Shown here one piece after another: positions 34,803 through 44,578 of a DNA stretch of 64,000 nt. Below the pieces are notes generated by a model. That model searched no databases, was not told where the DNA came from, and saw only the letters and a list, made by a program, of their open reading frames with translations. The position numbers and the translations under genes are program-made. Within the stretch, counting starts at the first letter, position 1. Every line of letters begins with the position of its first letter. Source of the stretch: Salipaludibacillus agaradhaerens (GTDB lineage Bacteria; Bacillota; Bacilli; Bacillales; Salisediminibacteriaceae); the NCBI RefSeq assembly GCF_002019735.1, contig NZ_KV917378.1, positions 863,869 to 927,868 on the forward strand, in the 5' to 3' direction.

Positions 34803-35606
34803 CTATTGATGGTGCGCTTCTGTCACCACTTGCTGTATCTCACTTGTTTGTAGAGGTGACAGGGGGCCTTGTGTATTTTTTAAGTAAACAAGAAACTCTA
34901 TATTACCTTCGCCTCCTCGAATAGGAGAAAAAGTTAAGCCCATTACAGAAAAGCACAAACTTTCGCAAAAGCGTATAATATCTTCAATTACTTTCGCATG
35001 AACTTTTGCATCTCTTACAATACCTTTTTTGCCTACTTCATCTCTTCCTGCTTCAAATTGAGGCTTGATTAAGGCTACCACTTCGCCGTCATTTGTTAAA
35101 ACATTCTTTAAAGGCGGAAGAATGAGTTTCAAGGAAATAAACGACACATCAATGGTTGCAAAGTTAGGCTGTCCTTCCTTAAAATCATCAATGGTCGCGT
35201 ATCTAAAGTTCTTCCGCTCCATCACAATCACTCTGTCATCTTGGCGAATTTTCCACGCTAACTGGTTATAGCCTACGTCTAAAGCATAAACTTTTTTTAC
35301 CCCTGCTTGAAGAGCACAATCAGTAAAGCCACCAGTAGAAGCACCAATATCTAGCATAATTTTATTTGATAAACTTAATTGATAAGCCTCTATTGCTTTT
35401 TCAAGCTTTAATCCTCCACGACTTACATAAGGAATGGCTTGCCCTTTAACAGATAACGCCACCTCTATAGATACTTTGGTACCTGGCTTGTCTATTCGTT
35501 CACCGTCTGCAAGCACTAAACCTGCCATAATGGTACGTTTAGCTTTCTCTCTCGTTTCAACGAGTCCTTTTTCAACTAATAATACGTCTATCCGTTCTTT
35601 TTTCAT
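34803..35606 (-). CDS. tlyA: TlyA family rRNA (cytidine-2'-O)-methyltransferase
   Basis: 267-residue protein (YqxC in B. subtilis). S4 RNA-binding domain at residues 1-60 (RIDVLLVEKGLVETREKAKRTIMAGLVL), then an FtsJ-like methyltransferase domain with the SAM motif MLDIGASTGGFTDCALQAG, YALDVGYNQLAW and KPQFEAGRDEVGKKGIVRD. Family members methylate 16S and 23S rRNA; some were called haemolysins. It lies 4 bases after the dxs stop, co-transcribed. Confidence 0.92.
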   Translation of the reverse strand: MKKERIDVLLVEKGLVETREKAKRTIMAGLVLADGERIDKPGTKVSIEVALSVKGQAIPYVSRGGLKLEKAIEAYQLSLSNKIMLDIGASTGGFTDCALQAGVKKVYALDVGYNQLAWKIRQDDRVIVMERKNFRYATIDDFKEGQPNFATIDVSFISLKLILPPLKNVLTNDGEVVALIKPQFEAGRDEVGKKGIVRDAKVHAKVIEDIIRFCESLCFSVMGLTFSPIRGGEGNIEFLVYLKNTQGPLSPLQTSEIQQVVTEAHHQ

Positions 35607-35609
35607 AAA

Positions 35610-37499
35610 TCAGGCCCGTTTTCGTTTCTTTGGGAGCATTTGCTGGATGCGTGCCACCACATTCTCTGACGTCAAACCAATTTCTTCCAATAACTGTGGT
35701 ACACTGCCATGCTCAATATATCGGTCTGGAATCCCCAATCGCTCCATAATAATTGATCGGGCATTATTTTCATTAAGATATTCTAAGACGGCACTCCCGA
35801 AGCCACCTAGAAGAGCCGCTTCTTCGATGGTCATAATCGGTTTTTCTTCTTTCGTCAATTTGTTCAACATTATCTCGTCCAAAGGCTTAATTGAACGGGC
35901 ATTGACGACTTCTACATGAATCCCTTGACTAGATAACCGTTCTGCTGCTTCTAAAGCAACAGGAATCATCGTACCAAATGTAAGAATTGCTAGGTCTGAC
36001 CCTTCTCGAAGGACTTCCCATTGACCTATTGGAATTTCTTTTAACTCGCTATCCATTTTTAAACCGGCGCCGCCCCCACGAGGATACCTGACAGCAATTG
36101 GGCCATCCTCATATTTCGTCGCTGTATAGATCATGTGCTGTAGTTCATTTTCATCTTTTGGATTGAGGATTGTCATATTTGGAAGGTGACGAAGATAAGA
36201 AATATCAAAAACACCTTGATGTGTCTCTCCATCAGCCCCTACAAGACCTGCCCTATCAATAGCAAAGAAAACATTTAAATTTTGACGGCATACATCATGA
36301 ACAAGTTGATCATAGCCGCGCTGTAAAAATGTTGAGTAAACAGCAAAGACAGGCTTCATTCCTTGTGTTGCAAGACCTGCTGCCATCGTAGTCGCGTGTT
36401 GCTCAGCTATTCCTACATCAAACATTCTATTAGGAAACTCAGCTGCAAAAGAGTCCAGCTTCGTTCCTCCTGGCATTGCCGCTGTAATGGCCACAATCCT
36501 GTCATCTTCTCTAGCTAAACGTTTTAATGTATTAGCAAATACACCGCTGTAACTAGGTGGGCCAGGTTTTGTTACCACTTCACCAGATTCAATTTTATAA
36601 GGTCCAAGACCATGCCACGTTCCTTTCGCATCATTTTCAGCTGGGGCATAACCTTTTCCTTTTTTTGTAATCACATGTATAAGGACAGGTCCTTTTGTTT
36701 TTCTAGCGTACGTCATGTTACTTTTTAAATCTTCAAGGTCATGCCCGTCTACAGGTCCTAAATACGTAAATCCTAACTCTTCAAAAAACATGCCAGAAAC
36801 GAGTAAATACTTAAGACTATCTTTAACACGTTCTGCTGTAGCAGCAAGACGACCGCCAAATGCAGGGATTTTTTTGATAAGCATTTCAAGGTCATCTTTG
36901 GCCCGTTGATATTTACCTGCCGTTCTCATTCTCCCTAACATCGTATTAATTGCACCAACATTCGGAGCGATAGACATTTCATTATCATTTAAAATAACGA
37001 TCATATCTGTTTGCTCATGCCCAATATGGTTAAGCGCTTCCAAGGCCATACCCCCTGTTAGAGCACCGTCCCCTATAACTGGTATTATTGTCTCTTCTGT
37101 ACCTTTTAAATCTCTTGCTAAAGCCATACCCATCGCTGCTGATAAGGAGGTAGAGCTGTGACCCGTCTCCCATACATCATGTTCGCTTTCCGACCTCTTA
37201 GGAAAGCCACATAAGCCTTGGTATTGCCTAAGCTTATCAAACTGATCCGCTCGTCCTGTCAGTATTTTGTGTACATATGCTTGATGCCCTACATCCCAAA
37301 GGAATTTATCTTTTGGGCTGTTGAATAGTTGGTGAAGAACAAGAGTAAGTTCAACAACACCGAGATTAGGACCAAGATGCCCACCTGTCACAGACAGTTT
37401 CCCAATAAGAAATTCTCGAATTTCTTGAGCAAGTACTTCTAGCTCTTTATTGCTGAATTTTTTTAAAAAAACTGGATCCTTTATACTGAGCAAATCCAA
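35610..37499 (-). CDS. dxs: 1-deoxy-D-xylulose-5-phosphate synthase
   Basis: 629-residue thiamine diphosphate enzyme, first step of the MEP isoprenoid pathway: condenses pyruvate with glyceraldehyde 3-phosphate. Motifs: [32 protein letters not shown], the ThDP-binding [18 protein letters not shown] ending in NDNEMSI, GPVDGHD, and the pyrimidine-domain [28 protein letters not shown]-terminal domain ends in [22 protein letters not shown]. Follows oapA by 9 bases. Confidence 0.96.
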   Translation of the reverse strand: MDLLSIKDPVFLKKFSNKELEVLAQEIREFLIGKLSVTGGHLGPNLGVVELTLVLHQLFNSPKDKFLWDVGHQAYVHKILTGRADQFDKLRQYQGLCGFPKRSESEHDVWETGHSSTSLSAAMGMALARDLKGTEETIIPVIGDGALTGGMALEALNHIGHEQTDMIVILNDNEMSIAPNVGAINTMLGRMRTAGKYQRAKDDLEMLIKKIPAFGGRLAATAERVKDSLKYLLVSGMFFEELGFTYLGPVDGHDLEDLKSNMTYARKTKGPVLIHVITKKGKGYAPAENDAKGTWHGLGPYKIESGEVVTKPGPPSYSGVFANTLKRLAREDDRIVAITAAMPGGTKLDSFAAEFPNRMFDVGIAEQHATTMAAGLATQGMKPVFAVYSTFLQRGYDQLVHDVCRQNLNVFFAIDRAGLVGADGETHQGVFDISYLRHLPNMTILNPKDENELQHMIYTATKYEDGPIAVRYPRGGGAGLKMDSELKEIPIGQWEVLREGSDLAILTFGTMIPVALEAAERLSSQGIHVEVVNARSIKPLDEIMLNKLTKEEKPIMTIEEAALLGGFGSAVLEYLNENNARSIIMERLGIPDRYIEHGSVPQLLEEIGLTSENVVARIQQMLPKKRKRA

Positions 37500-37508
37500 G
37501 AAAAACCC

Positions 37509-38162
37509 TCACTTTCTTTTATTGTTCTTCTTTCTTCGTTTGCGATTTTTCCCTTTAAAAATTGTTAGTTTCAATTTTACCTCTAAAAAGTAAAATAATC
37601 TACCCACTTGATAGATGATCTCTGTAGAGTACTGTATCGCCAGTGTTTTACCGACTGATTTACCTCCGACAGTAAGCGCTGCTACAACACTTGTGAATAA
37701 AATAGAGATGATAAGCTGTAGAATGGACCCTTCCCCATGACCCATTTGCAAGGCGAGCTGAATGACGACATAAGTAGAGGCTGTTCCACTTATTATCCCT
37801 GCGATATCGCCAATTACATCATTAGTGAAGTTCGAAAATCTATCAGCGTTTCTCGTGATAAGAACAGCTTGTTTAGCTCCTGGAACCCTCTCAGCAGCCA
37901 TAGCATGAAATGGTTTCTCTGCAGCGGCTGTTGCCGCTACCCCAATCGTATCTGATATAATCCCTAATAGGACAATCAAAAAAACAATTAACATTCCAAT
38001 GCCCCATGTCACACCACTTAGTATCGTCGTGGAGACAATGGAAAAAATAGCCGCCAACACAAACGTGATAACCGCTATGATCAAACTCCAGTTTAATGAT
38101 TTTTTCATAGATTCTTTCATTATATCATCAATCTCTTTTCTATGTATGAGGCGAGTGGTCAT
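37509..38162 (-). CDS. oapA: OLE-associated membrane protein OapA (DUF21-like)
   Basis: 217 residues with four membrane helices (SLIIAVITFVLAAIFSIVSTTIL, WGIGMLIVFLIVLLGIISDTIGV, a helix around residues 120-145 and LQLIISILFTSVVAALTVGG) and a strongly basic tail (FKGKNRKRRKKNNKRK). The middle segment FHAMAAERVPGAKQAVLITRNADRFSNFTNDVIGDIAG resembles the DUF21/CNNM-type membrane domain. Position directly downstream of an OLE RNA, between ispA and dxs, identifies OapA, known to bind OLE RNA at the membrane and linked to Mg2+ and alcohol tolerance. Basic tail may contact RNA (inference). Confidence 0.85.
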   Translation of the reverse strand: MTTRLIHRKEIDDIMKESMKKSLNWSLIIAVITFVLAAIFSIVSTTILSGVTWGIGMLIVFLIVLLGIISDTIGVAATAAAEKPFHAMAAERVPGAKQAVLITRNADRFSNFTNDVIGDIAGIISGTASTYVVIQLALQMGHGEGSILQLIISILFTSVVAALTVGGKSVGKTLAIQYSTEIIYQVGRLFYFLEVKLKLTIFKGKNRKRRKKNNKRK

Positions 38163-38164
38163 TT

Positions 38165-38730
38165 AAAGAGTAAAAACTGCGCCTTAGGTCCAGTAGGTTT
38201 TCCCAGACAAGTACCTCAGCGTCGCCACTGTGGTGGTTTCCCTTTAAACTCGTCTTGACGTTGTCACCAAGCGTCAGACTGGATTACCACTTAGAACGCA
38301 CTATAATCCCCTCTAAATGTCCGGTGGAACAGTCTAGGAGTTTTCCTCAACAGTTCTTACCATTCTCTATCCTCTTTTGCAGAAATGATTTCATATGGAT
38401 GATTGCTTAACTACAACCTAGCATCCATAATCCCCTCAAATTCCACTCAAGGCAGGCTACGCTGCTCACAAGCTCCCATACTTGCAACACAGGTTCATAC
38501 CCCTAGCCATAACTGCCGTTGCTTAACGGTACCATGAATAGGGGCCTCCGCGGCTGGAGGGTCATCGCCCACATGCCATTGTGGATCGCCCCCCAGCCTT
38601 TACTCCCAGTCAGGACCCAAGGCTGGGCGCCTCAAGCCAAGACTAGGAACTTCATCGATGTGCCCTTTAGCGGATTTTTAGGCCCGCTTTCGAGAATGGA
38701 GAACCGACTAGAATACTGCACCACTCACCT
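38165..38730 (-). ncRNA. OLE RNA (ornate, large, extremophilic)
   Basis: A long structured, GC-richer non-coding region fills the gap between ispA and oapA, the known OLE position. Recognisable conserved-looking pieces on the minus strand: CCGCTAAAGGGCACATCGA, GTCTTGGCTTGAGGCGCC with AAGGCTGGGGGGCGAT, and CAACGGCAGTTATGGC; many local stems, such as CCAGCCTTGGG/CCCAGCC-type pairs. OLE RNA is about 600 nt, forms a ribonucleoprotein with OapA at the membrane. A promoter ends about 38736; the 3' end is near the oapA start. Boundaries are approximate. The antisense open frame here is spurious. Confidence 0.9.
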
Positions 38731-38735
38731 TACCT

Positions 38736-38765
38736 ATTATAGCACGTATAAAACAGGTCAGACAA
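38736..38765 (-). promoter_or_regulatory. Promoter in front of OLE RNA
   Basis: Minus strand TTGTCT, 18 bases, perfect TATAAT. Gives a start near 38729, so OLE RNA can be made independently of the upstream ispA message. Confidence 0.55.
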
Positions 38766-38806
38766 CTAATAACCTAAGACAATAACACTATTTTTTACCA
38801 ATTATG

Positions 38807-39691
38807 TCAATTTGCCCTTTCTCCTATATAGTTCGTCAATTGCCGTAAAAGCGTTTGATCCATATCTACCTGTGCTAATAACTTATGTGCTTCGTTTAAG
38901 TGATAGGTCAATGTTTCTTTTGCCTTTTCCACTCCAAGAATCTTAGGATACGTATTTTTTTCATTTGTGGCATCACTACCAACTCGTTTGCCTAAGACAT
39001 TTTCGTCTCCTTCCACGTCCAGCAAATCATCTTTTATTTGAAAAGCTAACCCTAGATGTTTCCCAAATCGTGTTAATATATGCATTTCCTCTTGTGAAGC
39101 TTCAGCTAATAGCGCACCACACTCTAATGATAAAGAGAGAAGATCACCTGTTTTTCTATGATGAATTTCTTGTAATTCTTCTAAATCTAAATCTCGACCC
39201 TCTGCTTCCATATCAGCAACTTGGCCGGCAACCATGCCTTTAGGACCTGCCGCTTGAGATATTTTTTGAACAAGCTCAATTTTAATGTGATCTTCTACAC
39301 TTTGAAGTTGAGAAACAATTGTAAAACTGTATGTCAGTAATCCATCACCTGCGAGGATAGCAAGGGCCTCTCCAAAGACCTTATGGTTTGTTGGCTGTCC
39401 TCGTCGTAAATCATCGTCGTCCATCGCTGGCAAGTCATCATGAATTAATGAATAGGTATGGATCATCTCGATCGCACAGGCAATATCATAACCTTTATTT
39501 AAATCTTTTCCAAACCCTTTGAGAGTAGCTAGTAATAAAATGGGACGAATTCGTTTACCGCCTGCTTTTAAAGAGTAAATCATCGAGTCTTTTAGTGACT
39601 CAGGAGCATTGAGTTGCGTTATGTGTTCAATCAGCTTTTCATCGATAGTCACTTTTTCCTGAGCTAAAAACTTCTCCATCTGTGCTTCCAT
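38807..39691 (-). CDS. ispA: Farnesyl/geranyl diphosphate synthase
   Basis: About 294-residue prenyl synthase. First Asp-rich motif HDDLPAMDDDDLRRG with chain-length region upstream (AIEMIHTYSLI), GGKRIRPIL, and second Asp-rich motif FQIKDDLLDVEGD. Makes FPP from DMAPP/GPP and IPP in the cytoplasm. The ATG giving MEAQMEK is chosen, as GAGGAG lies 8 bases upstream; an ATG two codons earlier overlaps the xseB stop. In the same unit as dxs, both in isoprenoid synthesis. Confidence 0.95.
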   Translation of the reverse strand: MEAQMEKFLAQEKVTIDEKLIEHITQLNAPESLKDSMIYSLKAGGKRIRPILLLATLKGFGKDLNKGYDIACAIEMIHTYSLIHDDLPAMDDDDLRRGQPTNHKVFGEALAILAGDGLLTYSFTIVSQLQSVEDHIKIELVQKISQAAGPKGMVAGQVADMEAEGRDLDLEELQEIHHRKTGDLLSLSLECGALLAEASQEEMHILTRFGKHLGLAFQIKDDLLDVEGDENVLGKRVGSDATNEKNTYPKILGVEKAKETLTYHLNEAHKLLAQVDMDQTLLRQLTNYIGERAN

Positions 39692-39693
39692 TA

Positions 39694-39930
39694 TCATGAC
39701 TCCTCTTCTACTTGGAAGTTGCTAATTTCGCCATCCTCAGATAAAACTTCAGCCATTTGCTTTTCTACTTTTTGCAAGCGATCGTGACATTCTTTTGATA
39801 ATGTCATACCTTCTTGAAACATAGTGATGGCTTCTTCGAGAGGAACATCACCTTTTTCTAATTTTTCCACTAAGTTTTCTAATGCTTCCATTGATTCCTC
39901 AAATGTGTGCGACTCGTTATTTTTCGCCAT
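39694..39930 (-). CDS. xseB: Exodeoxyribonuclease VII small subunit
   Basis: 78-residue helical protein: [51 protein letters not shown] is the complete XseB family pattern. Partners with XseA in a single-strand-specific exonuclease. Follows xseA by 15 bases and overlaps the next gene's alternative start. Confidence 0.95.
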   Translation of the reverse strand: MAKNNESHTFEESMEALENLVEKLEKGDVPLEEAITMFQEGMTLSKECHDRLQKVEKQMAEVLSEDGEISNFQVEEES

Positions 39931-39945
39931 GGTATAAATCCTCCA

Positions 39946-41298
39946 TCATCCGTCATTGTTGTTCTTTTCTTGCTTTTGCACTTGGCACTTCAGTTTTCCA
40001 TCTTTTAATTGCACTGTTATTGGTGAAGAAACAGGTGCTTGAGCGATAGATTTAACAAGGGCGTTATCTTCGCTATATACAAGACTGTATCCTCTATCCA
40101 TCATTTTTAATGGACTGAGTAAGTCTAACTTTGACACTTGCAGAGAAAGTTTGTGCCGTCGTTCTTTCACTACTTCAGCCATGTATCGTTTAAGCGCAAT
40201 GTCATTTTGTACTAGCCTGTCAGATTCTTTTTTAATTTTTTCCTGAGGGTGAAGCAAAGCGAGTCGTTGGTTCAATTTTTGTTGACTGTCAGATTTCTTT
40301 TGAAGAACTCTCTCTGTTTCTCTAACAAGCCTTTCTTTCATCCGATCCAAGTCCTGCTCCTTTTGAAGAAGCAGCTGCTTAGGGTAACGAAATGCGTAAG
40401 ACCGTGTTAAATAGGCGAGCCTCTCTTTTTCTTGACTAATTAAATGTTTCATAGCTCTCGTTAACCGCCGTTTTCGTTCTATAACGTTAGTTGTTAGGTC
40501 TTCTGCGTCTGGCACCGCTAATTCAGCAGCAGCTGTAGGGGTAGGTGCTCGTAAATCGGCAACAAAGTCACTGATCGTCACATCTGTTTCATGTCCAACG
40601 GCCGAAATAAGGGGAATATCAGATTGATAGATTGCTTCGGCCACAACTTCTTCGTTAAAAGCCCACAATTCTTCCAGTGACCCACCGCCCCTTCCCACAA
40701 TGATGACATCAAAGCTAACGACTTCATTCGCCTGCTTGATAGCTCTCGCAATAGAATTAGGAGCATCTGGCCCCTGTACAAGGACAGGTAATAAGGTCAC
40801 TTTGGCTAATGGGTATCGCCTCGCTAATGTCGTCATAATATCTCTTACAGCAGCACCTGTTGGTGAAGTAATAACAGCTATGGACCGAGGCATCCTAGGG
40901 ATTGATTTTTTTCTCGTTTCATTAAAGTAGCCTGCCATCTCCAATTTCTTTTTTAACTTTTCGAAGGCAAGATATAAATTACCGATCCCATCAGGCTGCA
41001 TTTCCTTGACGTATAGCTGATATTGGCCATAAGGTTCATATACTGAGATATCCCCCCTAATAAGGACGCGCATACCATCTTCGGGTAAGAACTTAAGATA
41101 ACGATTATTTCCTGCAAACATCACTGATTGAACTCGTGAGTTATTATCTTTTAGCGTAAAATACATATGGCCTCTACTATGGCGTTTAAAATTGGATATT
41201 TCTGCTCTTAGCCACACGTTTTGGAGAGCCTGTTCTGTATCGAGCCGTTGTTTAATTATTCTTGTCAGATCGCTAACTGAGAGAAAATCTCCATTCAT
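39946..41298 (-). CDS. xseA: Exodeoxyribonuclease VII large subunit
   Basis: 450 residues: N-terminal OB-fold (WLRAEISNFKRHSRGHMYFTLKD, RVLIRGDISVYEPYGQYQLYV), a catalytic core starting at IAVITSPTGAAVRDIMTTLARR with VIIVGRGGGSLEELWAFNEE and SAVGHETDVTISDFVADLRAPTPTAAAELAVP, then a long coiled-coil. Degrades single-stranded DNA from both ends in repair. 2-base gap to folD. Confidence 0.96.
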   Translation of the reverse strand: MNGDFLSVSDLTRIIKQRLDTEQALQNVWLRAEISNFKRHSRGHMYFTLKDNNSRVQSVMFAGNNRYLKFLPEDGMRVLIRGDISVYEPYGQYQLYVKEMQPDGIGNLYLAFEKLKKKLEMAGYFNETRKKSIPRMPRSIAVITSPTGAAVRDIMTTLARRYPLAKVTLLPVLVQGPDAPNSIARAIKQANEVVSFDVIIVGRGGGSLEELWAFNEEVVAEAIYQSDIPLISAVGHETDVTISDFVADLRAPTPTAAAELAVPDAEDLTTNVIERKRRLTRAMKHLISQEKERLAYLTRSYAFRYPKQLLLQKEQDLDRMKERLVRETERVLQKKSDSQQKLNQRLALLHPQEKIKKESDRLVQNDIALKRYMAEVVKERRHKLSLQVSKLDLLSPLKMMDRGYSLVYSEDNALVKSIAQAPVSSPITVQLKDGKLKCQVQKQEKNNNDG

Positions 41299-41300
41299 CG

Positions 41301-42161
41301 TTAGTTCTCCTCTTTTAGGTGTCTTTCTGCAGAGAGGATTGTATTATGCAACAACATTGTGATTGTCATTGGCCCTACCCCCCCTGGGACAGGTGTTATG
41401 TATGAGGCTTTTTCTTTTGCTGAATTAAAATCTACATCTCCCACTAATTTTCCCTCTTCGTTTCGATTAACGCCTACATCAATGACAACGGCCCCTTCTT
41501 TCATATGGTCTGCATTTATCATTAACGGACGCCCTACTGCCACAACTAAAATATCTGCCTTTTTGGTGTAATCTGACATGTTCTTAGTACGAGAGTGACA
41601 ATAAGTAACTGTCGCATGTTCATTTAACAGCAGCTGGCCTACTGGTTTTCCAACAATATTACTGCGACCAATGACCACAACATGTTTCCCTTGGAGTTCG
41701 ATATTTTTTGATTTAATCATTTCTACGATACCAAATGGCGTACAAGGCAAAAAGGCTTCTTGGCCGATCATCATCCTCCCTATATTGATGGGGTGAAAAC
41801 CATCCACATCTTTTACAGGATCAATGGCTTCAATGACTTTCTCTTCAGAGATGTGATCAGGTAGCGGTAACTGAACAAGTATTCCATGAATATGATCAGC
41901 TTTATTTAATTCATCAATTTTTTGAAGGAGCTCTTCTTCAGAAATTGAGACAGGTAATTCATCAAGTTCGGAATGAACGCCTATCTCTTTACACGCCCGC
42001 TCCTTTGCTCTAACGTATGATTGCGATGCAGGATCTTCTCCTACAAGTATGACCGCTAAGCCAGGAACCATCCCTTTTTGTTTTAATTCCTCTGTTTGTA
42101 ATTTCATATTTTGTCTTTTTTCCTGAGCTAACTCTTTTCCAGAAATAATGATAGCACTCAT
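41301..42161 (-). CDS. folD: Methylenetetrahydrofolate dehydrogenase/cyclohydrolase
   Basis: 286-residue bifunctional folate enzyme. LAVILVGEDPASQSYVRAKERACKEIGV with the catalytic Lys region, GILVQLPLPDHISEEKVIEAIDPVKDVDGFHPINIGRM, NADP-fold VVVIGRSNIVGKPVGQLLLNEHATVTYCHSRT, and PVPGGVGPMTITMLL. Interconverts methylene-, methenyl- and formyl-THF. Downstream of nusB by 31 bases. Confidence 0.96.
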   Translation of the reverse strand: MSAIIISGKELAQEKRQNMKLQTEELKQKGMVPGLAVILVGEDPASQSYVRAKERACKEIGVHSELDELPVSISEEELLQKIDELNKADHIHGILVQLPLPDHISEEKVIEAIDPVKDVDGFHPINIGRMMIGQEAFLPCTPFGIVEMIKSKNIELQGKHVVVIGRSNIVGKPVGQLLLNEHATVTYCHSRTKNMSDYTKKADILVVAVGRPLMINADHMKEGAVVIDVGVNRNEEGKLVGDVDFNSAKEKASYITPVPGGVGPMTITMLLHNTILSAERHLKEEN

Positions 42162-42192
42162 GACGTCTCCCCCTTAGATAAACAGAATAATG

Positions 42193-42591
42193 TTATTTTT
42201 CAAGTGTCTCAGCAATTTTAGACAAGACACCGTTGGCAAATTTCCCTGATTCTTCTTCTCCTGCGAAGCCTTTAGCTAAATCAATGGCTTCATTTATGGA
42301 AACATTAACAGGAATGTCCGTTTCATATTTCATTTCGTACACAGCAAGTCGTAAAATTGCTCGGTCTACACGAGAAATACGATTAATGGACCAATGCTCA
42401 AGCGCATCAGTTAGAAGACGATCTATTTCCTGCAAGTGTGATACTGTTCCGTTAACAAGTCCGTGAAAAAAATCGTCAGGAACTTCATTATCTTGCAAGA
42501 CGGATGCCATCGCTTCAGATGGGGCCGTTTCAGTCATTTCGATTTGATATAATGCTTGTACCGTTCTAATTCTAGCTAATCTGCGATTCAT
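42193..42591 (-). CDS. nusB: Transcription antitermination factor NusB
   Basis: 132-residue all-helical RNA-binding protein: N-terminal [80 protein letters not shown]. With NusE it binds boxA of rRNA transcripts. First gene after the terminator that ends the acc unit; its promoter should lie in the 140-base gap upstream. Confidence 0.95.
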   Translation of the reverse strand: [132 protein letters not shown]

Positions 42592-42732
42592 GCCATTTCT
42601 CCTTTAATTCGGCCTTTTACTTTTTTCATTCACAGTTAAACACATATAATGTTTTTATATGTCATATTAGATGATAGCATAACTTTACGTGGGAATACAG
42701 ACGTCGTCCATCACGACTCTATGCAACGGAAA

Positions 42733-42774
42733 AAGGGTGTCTCACTAAGTAAGTCACTCGTTGAGACACCCTCC
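42733..42774 (-). terminator. Terminator after the acc/Asp23 unit
   Basis: Minus strand AGGGTGTCTCA/TGAGACACCCT, an 11-bp stem with about a 17-base loop and TTTTT tail, next to the Asp23-family stop codon. Confidence 0.88.
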
Positions 42775-42780
42775 CTTTAT

Positions 42781-43188
42781 TTAGTTCTTTTTTGTAGCTT
42801 CTTGTTCATTCCTCGTCTCAAAATGAACACCTACCACATGGATATCAACAGTTAAAACTTGAATAGCCGTCATGTTTTTTAACGTCTGAACGATGTTTTC
42901 CTGAACTTTATGGCACACTTCTGGGATAGATACGCCATAATTTGTTATGACATAGACATCCAGCTTAACCCCGTCATTAACTAAGTCTACTTTAACACCT
43001 TTACCATGAGCACTTTTTCGTCCTAGTCTTTCGGCTACTCCAGACGCAAAGTTACCTCTGAGCATAGCAATCCCTTCTACCTCTGAAGCTGCAAGACCTG
43101 TAATAATTTCAATGACTTCCGGAGAGATCTCCACTTTCCCTAAATCACTCTTATCTTCAGACATGTGAATCAGATGATTTTCTGACAT
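42781..43188 (-). CDS. yqhY: Asp23/Gls24 family envelope stress protein (YqhY)
   Basis: 135 residues with the Asp23 core GKVEISPEVIEIITGLAASEVEGIAMLRGNFASGVAERLGRK and YVITNYGVSIPEVCHKVQENIVQTLKNMTAIQVLTVDIHVVGV. In B. subtilis yqhY follows accBC, and its loss affects acetyl-CoA carboxylase activity; the same order here (18-base gap to accC) supports that link. Confidence 0.93.
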   Translation of the reverse strand: MSENHLIHMSEDKSDLGKVEISPEVIEIITGLAASEVEGIAMLRGNFASGVAERLGRKSAHGKGVKVDLVNDGVKLDVYVITNYGVSIPEVCHKVQENIVQTLKNMTAIQVLTVDIHVVGVHFETRNEQEATKKN

Positions 43189-43205
43189 GTTGCTCCTCCT
43201 TTAAA

Positions 43206-44567
43206 TCATTCGTCGTCTTCTGACTTTAATGAGTACGTTTCTAAAAACTTTGTATTAAAATGACCACCAGTAAACACATCGTGCTCAAACAGGCGTCGAT
43301 GGAATGGAATGGTTGTATCCACGCCGTCTATCACAAATTCATCAAGAGCTCTTTTCATCTTAGTTATAGCTTCATTACGGTCTTTGCCATAAGTAATTAA
43401 CTTCGCAACCATTGAGTCATAATAAGGAGTGATGGTATAACCAGGAAAAACAGCACTATCCACTCTAACACCTAGTCCTCCAGGCGGAAGATACATGTCA
43501 ATTTTACCAGGTGAAGGCATGAAATTTTTGTCAGGATTCTCAGCGTTAATGCGGCATTCAATCGCCCACCCTTCAAAAGTGATCTCCTCTTGAGTATAGG
43601 AAAGCTTTTCATCTGACGCAACTAAAAGTTGTTCTTTTATAAGGTCTACACCTGTTACCATTTCGGTCACAGGATGTTCCACTTGAATACGCGTATTCAT
43701 TTCCATAAAAAAGAATTCTTCCGTGTTATGGTCATAAATAAATTCAATGGTTCCTGCTCCAGCATAGTTAACTGCTTCTGCTGCTTTAACTGCTGCTTCT
43801 CCCATTTTGGCTCTCACACGCTCACTCAAAGCTGGTGATGGCGACTCTTCTACAAGTTTTTGCAACCGACGTTGAATCGTACAATCGCGCTCACCAAGAT
43901 GAATCGTATTCCCATGGTTATCTGCAAGCACTTGAATTTCAACATGCCGGAAGTCTTCTATGTATTTTTCCAAGTAGATGCCTGGATTACCAAAATTCGC
44001 TTGCGCTTCTTGTTGAGTGATTGAAATACCTTTTCTAAGCTCTTTTTCATTATGTGCAACGCGAATCCCTTTTCCACCACCGCCTGCTGTTGCTTTAATG
44101 ATGACTGGATAGCCGATTGTTTCAGCAACGGATACGCCATCTTCAATTGTTTCAACAAGCCCTTCAGAACCAGGCACGACTGGAACACCAGCTTTTTTCA
44201 TCGTTGTTCTTGCAACATCTTTTGTACCCATTTGACTGATTGCCCAAGGACTAGGTCCGATAAAGGTAATGTTACATGCAGCACAAATTTCTGCGAAGTC
44301 AGCGTTCTCTGCTAAGAAGCCGTATCCAGGATGAATACCATCTACCTCTGTTAACGTGGCTACGCTCATTATATTAGTGAAATTGAGATAACTGTCAGCG
44401 GAAGAAACAGGACCAATACAGTAAGCTTCGTCTGCAAGGCGAACGTGAAGTGCATCATCATCAGCTTCTGAATAGACAGCTACGGTTTGTATATTTAATT
44501 CTTTACACGCTCTAATAATTCTAACAGCTATTTCTCCACGGTTTGCAATCAGAACCTTTTTTAACAT
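43206..44567 (-). CDS. accC: Acetyl-CoA carboxylase biotin carboxylase subunit
   Basis: 453-residue ATP-grasp enzyme: KKVLIANRGEIAVRIIRACKE, the Gly-rich ATP loop IKATAGGGGKGIRVAHNEKEL, EKYIEDFRHVEIQVLADNHGN, ERDCTIQRRLQKLVEESPSP and FFMEMNTRIQVEHPVTEMVTGVDL. Carboxylates biotin on AccB with bicarbonate and ATP, the first step of fatty acid synthesis. 11 bases after accB. Confidence 0.97.
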   Translation of the reverse strand: MLKKVLIANRGEIAVRIIRACKELNIQTVAVYSEADDDALHVRLADEAYCIGPVSSADSYLNFTNIMSVATLTEVDGIHPGYGFLAENADFAEICAACNITFIGPSPWAISQMGTKDVARTTMKKAGVPVVPGSEGLVETIEDGVSVAETIGYPVIIKATAGGGGKGIRVAHNEKELRKGISITQQEAQANFGNPGIYLEKYIEDFRHVEIQVLADNHGNTIHLGERDCTIQRRLQKLVEESPSPALSERVRAKMGEAAVKAAEAVNYAGAGTIEFIYDHNTEEFFFMEMNTRIQVEHPVTEMVTGVDLIKEQLLVASDEKLSYTQEEITFEGWAIECRINAENPDKNFMPSPGKIDMYLPPGGLGVRVDSAVFPGYTITPYYDSMVAKLITYGKDRNEAITKMKRALDEFVIDGVDTTIPFHRRLFEHDVFTGGHFNTKFLETYSLKSEDDE

Positions 44568-44578
44568 AAGCTCATCTC

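Noticed and set aside
38519-38785. 88-residue open frame on the plus strand
   Set aside because: It is antisense to the OLE RNA, and its composition reflects the structured RNA rather than coding use.
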